Source: Thermofontimicrobium_A sp034505795
Lineage (GTDB): Bacteria; Zhuqueibacterota; Zhuqueibacteria; Thermofontimicrobiales; Thermofontimicrobiaceae
Length of the DNA stretch: 8,535 nucleotides
Direction: 5' to 3'
Assembly: GCA_034505795.1 (NCBI GenBank)
Contig: JAPDQM010000146.1
Location: 1 to 8,535, forward strand
The position numbers were made by a program, and so were the translations under genes. Within the stretch, counting starts at the first letter, position 1; the number at the start of each line of letters is the position of its first letter. Below, in pieces: positions 5,201-8,535 of the stretch. The notes under the pieces were generated by a model that saw nothing but the letters and a program-made list of their open reading frames with translations, was not told the origin of the DNA and ran no database searches.

Positions 5201-7891
5201 AGCCGTGTTATCCTGCAGGTAGTACTGGCTATTGGTGCCATAATTCGGGGACGTGATGACACCCTCGATTTCGAGGACCTGACCCAACAGATCAGGCTTG
5301 AAATCGCCGTCCACATCCACTTTGGCTTCAGCAATGGTCATGGTCTGCGGACCTGGTGGCACCAGCTCGACCGAGCCTTCGTCAGCTCCCATGTAGGGAT
5401 AAATCGCCGAACGGGTGTCGCCATCGATATCGGTAGTCACCTCAGCCAGCGGCGTACCAGCCAGATCGAAATCGCCCAGCGACGAGCCGGTCAGATGCAG
5501 ATCCGTTCCGGAGACAAATTCCACCGCCTTGGCCACCGAATGGGCATCGCCGCCAGAGGCGGTCTTCCAATCGGCCAGGGTCGCAGCATCAGCAGTGTCC
5601 CAGAAGCCAGTTTTAGCATTGACATTACCCGCAAGATAGTAATTGTTGTAATCGGCATTCAACGTGCCTGCCGTACCACTGCGATAGATGGCATAGGTTT
5701 TGAAATCATCTTCGCCATTATAGATGATGTTATTTTTAACCGTGTTGATGCCATTGGAAATCTGAACACCGGCGTAAACCACCACTCCCGTACCCGGATT
5801 AATGGCTACGTTGTTCATGTGGATCGTGTTGTGAAATACATTCGAAACAACCTTTTCTGTAGCCAGGCGAATTCCAATGAGATTGAAGTTGGGATTGGCA
5901 GCCGTTGAGGTGGCATCGAAACCAGTGATAAAGTTGTTGAACACATTGTAAGTACCCCGGCTACCACACTGGATGCCAATAATACCATAATCACCGGTAT
6001 TATTGTTCGCCGTGGAGAGCAAGGTGATTTTATTGTTAATGATATTCGTCACCTCGGTGGTATCGGTGATAGTAAATCCAAAGATACCAAAGCTCATAAA
6101 TCCGGCATTGGTCTGGATCACATTAATTTCGTTACCAATGATATCCGTGCTGCCGGCGTAGTTCAGGAAAATACCACGGGTTTTCGCTGTGATCTTGTTG
6201 TTCTTAAAAACAATCCCTTTCATGGATTGCAGAGGCGTCCCCGCCGAAGGCGTACCGTAGGTAGAAACTGCTAACGCTTGCGCGCTACTTTTCACGGTGT
6301 TGGTGATTTCACAATTTTCTACGGTAACGGTATCGGCGATAAAGAATTTCGCCTGGGCAGAATCATAACGATAGGTCAGCAAGAGAGCATAGGTTACGCT
6401 CTGCTGCGCCCAGACTTTGACGTTTTTCACGATCGATCGATTGACATCACCGATCAGACGTAGCGTGGTCGCATTGCCATGGGCAGTTGAGGCCGTGGTG
6501 ATCGTCAGATCCCGAGTTGTACCACCCTCCGTATTGCTGCCATCGATGATAATATTATTCGTGGTCACTAATTGGGTGGAAGTGGCCAGGTCTTTGGTCC
6601 CAATTACCCAGGCGCCCGATATACCGGCTGATGGCGCATCTGTTGTTTGCGCGAAGGTAATGGTCGGAGTCACACCAGTATATGGCTTAAAGGTGATGGT
6701 GTAGGGATCGGGATTCACGCCTAATGCCACATTGGCCGTCTCGGTTAAATCACTGGTGATCAAAAAACGGCAATTGCCAAGCAGCATACTCTGATTGAGC
6801 TGATCACAAGCGGCTTTGAGCGAAGCAAATTCAGGATCAGCGCCATTCGGACCAGTCCCCGCTGCGCCAACGTAATAATCGCCCACCAGATAATTCAGGT
6901 CGACATCGTACGCGCCAAGACCATTATTGCAGCTCAGGACAAAAATTCGGAATTTATCGCCGCCGAGGTTCTGAACAGAAACATCCCCGGCACCATTGGT
7001 ATTGGTGTTTGTTCCCAAGGTCGAGGTCAATACATAGCTTTTCGCTTGAGTCACATCGCCCAGCGGGACGCGGACGATTCGGGCATTCTCATTGCCAGCA
7101 CCATATTGATAGGTCACAAAGAATTCATCCCCGCGTATTTTCGAAAGATAGCGAATGGAGTTGGTGCCGGTTGAAACCACCGTGCCCGGTATGGTACCAA
7201 TCGCCACGCCATCTGCGGTGAATTTCATAGCGTTCTTGCCGCTGGCATTCCAATAGAAGCTGCCATCCGGTAACGGTCCAACCGCCGCACTGCCACCAGT
7301 ATTCCCAACATCCAAAACTGTTGGCGTAAAGGTTGCACCATTATCGCTGGTCGTAAATTTCACCACAAAATTCGAATTGGCCGAGGCAGACCAGATCACA
7401 ATCGAATTATCGGCTGTTGAGCCGGTGACCGTAATCTTGTCCCCCATGCGCTTGCCGGTGGCGTCATAGCTGATAGCAACGATAGGCGAATCCGCCTCTG
7501 TTTTATAGGCATAGACTTTGAACGTGTGTTCAGAGGCACTGCCGAGAGTCAGATTGCAAACATAGATGACTCCATCCTCGGACACACCAACATCGCTAAC
7601 CGCATACGTGCCTCCCGCAAGGCCACGATTATCCAGACGTCCTAATGAGTCGCCCGTAGCAGCATCCAGGATATAAATAAAACTTCCGCCATTTCGACTG
7701 ACGACGTAAACGCGGTCGTTACCAGCGACATTCCGGTAATCTAACCCTCGGGTGTAGTTGGCCGTGTCAAACCAGTAAGGTTTGGTCCCCTGGGCGGCAC
7801 TTTTTTCCCAAACGGTGGTAATTGCGCCCTGGCCATAAACCAAACTGCCAGACAGCAACATCAACAACAGAACCGTTACAAATTTCTTCAT
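2279..7891 (-). CDS. Giant modular secreted protein with T9SS type A sorting domain
   Basis: The product has 1870 residues. A Sec signal peptide (residues 1-20: KK, then a Leu/Val-rich core ending VYG before Gln21) lacks a lipobox. The domains, in order, are as follows. A propeller-like domain A spans about 24-340 and resembles DUF4623-type secreted domains. A right-handed beta-helix spans about 370-838, with a ladder of FKNNKI, IINNKI, VFNNFI and VKNNII turns and the closing motif YPYMGADE. An OB-fold/DUF5689-like domain spans about 850-1052 and opens with a calcium-site-like DVDGDFKPD (859-867). A proline linker leads to a concanavalin/LamG-like domain (1066-1262), and a further proline linker to propeller-like domain B (1273-1600). 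A beta-sandwich (1602-1767) is followed by a type A sorting tail (1786-1870: QNYPNPFNPSTT, then SGVYFYHVKA). T9SS would carry the protein across the outer membrane and anchor or release it. Adhesion or polysaccharide binding is plausible; no catalytic residues were identified. The ATG at 7891 is chosen because AAGGAGG lies four bases upstream; the GTG at 7915 has no such site. Confidence 0.9.
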   Translation of the reverse strand: MKKFVTVLLLMLLSGSLVYGQGAITTVWEKSAAQGTKPYWFDTANYTRGLDYRNVAGNDRVYVVSRNGGSFIYILDAATGDSLGRLDNRGLAGGTYAVSDVGVSEDGVIYVCNLTLGSASEHTFKVYAYKTEADSPIVAISYDATGKRMGDKITVTGSTADNSIVIWSASANSNFVVKFTTSDNGATFTPTVLDVGNTGGSAAVGPLPDGSFYWNASGKNAMKFTADGVAIGTIPGTVVSTGTNSIRYLSKIRGDEFFVTYQYGAGNENARIVRVPLGDVTQAKSYVLTSTLGTNTNTNGAGDVSVQNLGGDKFRIFVLSCNNGLGAYDVDLNYLVGDYYVGAAGTGPNGADPEFASLKAACDQLNQSMLLGNCRFLITSDLTETANVALGVNPDPYTITFKPYTGVTPTITFAQTTDAPSAGISGAWVIGTKDLATSTQLVTTNNIIIDGSNTEGGTTRDLTITTASTAHGNATTLRLIGDVNRSIVKNVKVWAQQSVTYALLLTYRYDSAQAKFFIADTVTVENCEITNTVKSSAQALAVSTYGTPSAGTPLQSMKGIVFKNNKITAKTRGIFLNYAGSTDIIGNEINVIQTNAGFMSFGIFGFTITDTTEVTNIINNKITLLSTANNNTGDYGIIGIQCGSRGTYNVFNNFITGFDATSTAANPNFNLIGIRLATEKVVSNVFHNTIHMNNVAINPGTGVVVYAGVQISNGINTVKNNIIYNGEDDFKTYAIYRSGTAGTLNADYNNYYLAGNVNAKTGFWDTADAATLADWKTASGGDAHSVAKAVEFVSGTDLHLTGSSLGDFDLAGTPLAEVTTDIDGDTRSAIYPYMGADEGSVELVPPGPQTMTIAEAKVDVDGDFKPDLLGQVLEIEGVITSPNYGTNSQYYLQDNTAGIVLYSSTIKLTLNMGDKVHIKGKLTQYRGITEIEPAAAEDVTVISTGNVVEPTLITIKDLGEPYEAMLVQCNNVWIVNPSAWPPAGSNSSTTNKVLITDGADTNYIFIDKETDLDGWTPPTGIINLIAECDQFTTSASVYNDGYSFRGTIREHFIPVVTPPPTLPLLEAATNGKLDLQWELNQATLPGNIYVADSTASAWGSHVVVYEDSAETGIAHVKDAVFKDYTISADFYLVGTPDVNFPLYTGLAIKTKHDSLRYYRFVFRNSTSSNNGQLRLQGYDGASWYISKYWNPGVDFEPLKTGWHNMKITVTDNLFWAEIDGKVLPGCPFEDVARILPEGYPGVFKYNTGFGQVIFDNFSVTEPVVPPPPAPKPLVPLWAKTQAAGNFPAYMSTSNYTRGMAYGKVNGADRIYVVTRFGDHRVVIYDALTGDSLGVIKKPPQAEGVGLFHLNDVDVSEDGMIFVSNMSLTSDAASPFRVYAWKSETDSAKTVINYDAAIGRLGDMISVFGKASDNTLTIYAAARESNRFVKFTTSDNGNTFTPTVITLPSGSFGSVPNIAQAKDGKLYMKSYGRPLFRMDPTTLVMDTVATTVVGTGASKIRYFAIGSKEYVGAYYPDISGKGGAELFTMVDVTRGPRLAQIAYTSSSIGKVTNGNGTGSVAFMPIKDDKFIGFILGTNNGLAAFTNDAQFVVTNLDTIFYGNTPVLHKNPYGSGYIVGTNSYGDIGKYQWFNLKARDVLHGFKFYFATKTIVGTPDTIDLVVKLVEPSGAPGATIATVKTTTDVLDTTKMGNVFFLENPITLTGLIFIGFEWPTTADDQFALFADANGEGDKANRVWEKFNDGKYNDFTNSTYSWGLDTDLWIEAYYKKAVATSADDLAGANLPKEYVLKQNYPNPFNPSTTIELAIPENGNVEIAVYNILGQKVAEVFNGKLDAGVHRFIFEAKNLSSGVYFYHVKANKFQAVKKMTLMK
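2282..2536 (-). other. T9SS type A C-terminal sorting domain of the giant protein
   Basis: The last 85 residues (1786-1870) form the usual beta-sandwich secretion signal. It opens with LKQNYPNPFNPSTTIEL, continues with VYNILGQKV and ends with SSGVYFYHVKANKFQAVKKM. The YPNPFNP form is common in FCB bacteria outside classical Bacteroidota. In known systems this tail is recognised by the outer-membrane translocon and removed by the PorU-type sortase. None of those components is in this window. Confidence 0.93.
3092..4075 (-). repeat. Propeller-like domain, copy B (residues about 1273-1600)
   Basis: This is the second copy of the approximately 320-residue domain. Landmarks shared with copy A are NYTRGMAY (A: NYTRGLDY), DRIYVVTR (A: DRVYVVSR), ALTGDSLG (A: AATGDSLG), DVSEDGMIFVSN (A: GVSEDGVIYVCN) and KFTTSDNGNTFTPTV, which differs from A at one position. 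The divergence elsewhere shows an old duplication rather than a recent tandem copy. Confidence 0.85.
4106..4696 (-). other. Concanavalin/LamG-like domain of the giant protein
   Basis: Residues about 1066-1262 read as a jelly-roll: KDYTISADFYL, then YTGLAIKTKHDSLRYYRFVF, LRLQGYDGASW, GWHNMKITVTDNLFWAEIDG and FDNFSVTEP. This order is typical of LamG and DUF1080-like (3-keto-disaccharide hydrolase superfamily) sugar-binding folds. Proline-rich linkers flank it on both sides (PVVTPPP and PVVPPPPAP). The assignment rests on strand pattern and motif order, not on a database match. Confidence 0.6.
4736..5344 (-). other. OB-fold / DUF5689-like domain of the giant protein
   Basis: Residues about 850-1052 contain GQVLEIEGVITSPNYG, then QYYLQDNTAGIVLYS and MGDKVHIKGKLTQYRGITEI, the usual pattern of the OB-fold seen in secreted nucleases and DUF5689 proteins. 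A DxDGDxxPD calcium-site-like segment lies at 859-867. No nuclease catalytic domain follows, so a binding or structural role is more likely. Confidence 0.55.
5378..6784 (-). other. Right-handed parallel beta-helix domain of the giant protein
   Basis: Residues about 370-838 have the regular short-strand pattern and Asn-ladder turns of pectate-lyase-like beta-helices: NIIIDGSN, IVKNVKV, TVENCEI, FKNNKI, IINNKI, VFNNFI, VFHNTI, VKNNII and ADYNNYYL. The region is introduced by a YYVGAAGTGPNGADPEFASL stretch and closed by DIDGDTRSAIYPYMGADE, both common in surface beta-helix proteins of this group. Catalytic residues of a lyase are not evident. Confidence 0.75.
6872..7822 (-). repeat. Propeller-like domain, copy A (residues about 24-340)
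   Basis: This is the first copy of the duplicated domain, immediately after the signal peptide. It includes NYTRGLDY, DRVYVVSR, AATGDSLG, VSEDGVIYVCN and KFTTSDNGATFTPTV, and ends with a FVLSCNNGLGAYDVD segment that parallels FILGTNNGLAAFTND in copy B. About 930 residues of other domains separate the two copies. DUF4623 is the closest family I can name, from memory of its motif style. Confidence 0.8.
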
Positions 7892-7895
7892 ACAT

Positions 7896-7903
7896 CCTCC
7901 TTC
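7896..7903 (-). promoter_or_regulatory. Strong Shine-Dalgarno site deciding the giant protein start
   Basis: On - the bases read GAAGGAGG, four bases before the ATG at 7891. The gene could otherwise be opened at a GTG (7915), but that codon lacks an upstream purine-rich site and would put a charged extension before the signal peptide. Confidence 0.8.
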
Positions 7904-7910
7904 AAGTTGG

Positions 7911-7925
7911 TTCACATCATGTGAA
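7911..7925. promoter_or_regulatory. Perfect inverted repeat in the leader of the giant gene
   Basis: TTCACATCATGTGAA has 6-bp arms around a 3-base centre and lies 19 bases upstream of the start codon, just ahead of the ribosome binding site. It could be an operator or a small mRNA hairpin that affects ribosome access. The half-sites resemble TGTGA/TCACA but in inverted order, so it is not a CRP-type site. Confidence 0.5.
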
Positions 7926-7935
7926 TTTAATGAAT

Positions 7936-7953
7936 CTCGATTTTAACATCGAG
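7936..7953. promoter_or_regulatory. Second perfect inverted repeat in the leader of the giant gene
   Basis: CTCGAT (7936-7941) and ATCGAG (7948-7953) are perfect 6-base arms around a 6-base loop, 10 bases beyond the first inverted repeat. Two adjacent perfect dyads in an AT-rich leader suggest a regulated leader, by inference. Confidence 0.45.
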
Positions 7954-7993
7954 CATTTAAAACAGAAGAATTTTTTATAACTGCGTTCGATCA

Positions 7994-8005
7994 ATCACCT
8001 CCTTA
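7994..8005 (-). promoter_or_regulatory. Extended SD-like sequence far upstream of the giant gene
   Basis: On - the bases read TAAGGAGGTGAT, a 12-base match to the complement of the usual 3' end of bacterial 16S rRNA. It lies about 100 bases before the real start. The only nearby start is a TTG three bases past GGAGG (7994-7992), opening a 25-codon frame that ends within the leader dyads. A leader peptide, a ribosome standby site or coincidence are all possible. Confidence 0.35.
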
Positions 8006-8104
8006 CCAGTTAAATCCGAAGTCAAGTTTTAATTGAATTGGCAACTTTAAAGAAAAAGTCGTTATTCGAAGCTGTTGGAGAATGACCAAGAAAAAAGAAG
8101 ATGG

Positions 8105-8132
8105 ATAAAAAATAATTCCTGCATTGGCAGGA
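8105..8132 (-). terminator. Hairpin with T-rich tail: terminator or REP-like repeat
   Basis: TCCTGC (8117-8122) pairs with GCAGGA (8127-8132) around a 4-base loop. On - it is followed by ATTATTTTTTAT, which fits a weak rho-independent terminator for the gene ending at 8359, although it lies about 230 bases downstream. The sequence GTCATCCTGC...GCAGGAAT also matches the style of widespread intergenic palindromes that translate as PAxAGI, so it may be one copy of a dispersed repeat. Confidence 0.4.
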
Positions 8133-8358
8133 TGACAGCAGGTCCACGCAATTCCAACATCATTTGAAATCTGACAGATGTGATTTTTCTTGACAAGTAA
8201 TTGTTCGATCAATTGTATCACACTCAATTCGAGGTTCCTTCGTTTTGAAATGCGACAATTAATCAATGGCCAAATATAATGAAATTGAAATTTGTTCGCA
8301 AGCATTTTGTTGGATTCTTTTCAGCCTCTAATTGGATTTTTGTAAAACCGAGCTCATT

Positions 8359-8535
8359 TTATATGTTCCTCGATCTCCGCTGAATGAATGACGCTTCGAT
8401 GGTATCTGCCAGCAATTGAGCAAATTGGGCTCGGGTAAATTTTAATGCATCATCTCCAACAACTTTTTCAGCAAATCGATTTATCAACTGCTCCTCGGCT
8501 TCAGATTTGATCTGAAGCTTTGCAATCGTATTTTC
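8359..8535 (-). CDS. C-terminal end of an unidentified protein (partial)
   Basis: A frame open from the window edge gives 58 residues and stops with TAA at 8361-8359. It reads ENTIAKLQIKSEAEEQLINR, then FAEKVVGDDALKF, and ends FIQRRSRNI. It is rich in Glu, Gln, Lys and Ala, probably helical, with a basic tail, and shows no membrane segment or known motif. Codon use is natural and the stop-free run reaches the edge, so this is probably a true gene end. The family is not recognised. It points the same way as the giant gene but is 467 bases from its start, so a shared operon is unlikely. Confidence 0.55.
   Translation of the reverse strand, partial: ENTIAKLQIKSEAEEQLINRFAEKVVGDDALKFTRAQFAQLLADTIEASFIQRRSRNI

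Larger units (their letters stand above)
7904..8358. other. Intergenic region without a supported gene
   Basis: These roughly 450 bases separate the unidentified partial gene from the giant gene. They contain two inverted repeats, an SD-like run, a hairpin with a T-rich tail and a short palindrome (AAATCTGACAGATGTGATTT, 8167-8186, centred on ATCTGACAGAT). A 100-codon frame is open on - from 8305 to 8003. It reads through the hairpin (CCHPANAGI), has no good ribosome binding site and no recognisable domain, and is not called. No clear promoter for the giant gene was identified. Confidence 0.6.

Noticed and set aside
7911..7925. CRP/FNR-type binding site
   Set aside because: The TGTGA and TCACA half-sites are in reversed order with a 3-base centre, unlike the TGTGA-N6-TCACA arrangement.
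7982..8005. Resemblance of the SD-like run and downstream CGCAG to the antisense of the 16S rRNA 3' end, suggesting an rRNA fragment
   Set aside because: Similarity ends after about 12 bases and needs gaps to continue; no other rRNA sequence is nearby.
8003..8305. 100-codon frame on - (starting MLANKFQFHYIW)
   Set aside because: No convincing ribosome binding site, no recognisable motif, and it translates through the palindromic hairpin at 8117-8132, giving the CHPANAGI signature typical of intergenic repeats read as protein.

Overview
The window looks like a chromosomal piece from an uncultivated or little-studied bacterium of the FCB superphylum outside classical Bacteroidota (Calditrichota, Ignavibacteriota or KSB1-like). 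The main evidence is one giant secreted protein that ends in a type IX secretion (T9SS) type A sorting domain with the core NYPNPFNPSTT. The two main genes also have strong Shine-Dalgarno sequences, which typical Bacteroidota rarely use. The lineage is an inference; there is no rRNA or other phylogenetic marker here.

Layout from left to right. Positions 1-340 hold no secure gene: an undecidable fragment at the edge, a GC-rich segment at about 118-225 that may be a dispersed intergenic repeat, and a candidate promoter (251-279). Positions 341-556 (+) hold the N-terminal stub of an AAA-type ATPase with an intact Walker A motif, cut off after 71 codons. Convergent to it, 626-1954 (-) encodes a complete family GH4 alpha-galactosidase/alpha-glucosidase. 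Upstream of that gene lies an A/C-rich degenerate repeat (about 1978-2100) that would form most of its 5' leader, then a sigma70-like promoter overlapping a long inverted repeat (2101-2140). A rho-independent terminator (2224-2258, -) separates this unit from the gene upstream. Positions 2279-7891 (-) encode a 1870-residue modular secreted protein: signal peptide, propeller-like domain A, right-handed beta-helix, OB-fold-like domain, concanavalin-like domain, a second copy (B) of the propeller-like domain, a beta-sandwich and the T9SS sorting tail. Positions 7892-8358 are a regulatory or intergenic stretch with two perfect inverted repeats, an unusually long match to the anti-SD complement, and a hairpin that is either a terminator or a REP-like repeat. 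Positions 8359-8535 (-) are the C-terminal end of an unidentified protein that runs off the window.

The genes do not form an obvious operon. The GH4 enzyme is a cytoplasmic NAD- and metal-dependent glycosidase. The giant protein is predicted to be surface-attached or released and may bind or process polymers, but no catalytic residues were identified. No defence system, CRISPR array, tRNA, rRNA or complete mobile element was seen. The most unusual items are the duplicated-propeller architecture of the giant protein and the repeat-plus-palindrome leader of the GH4 gene. Neither amounts to a clearly new biological system.
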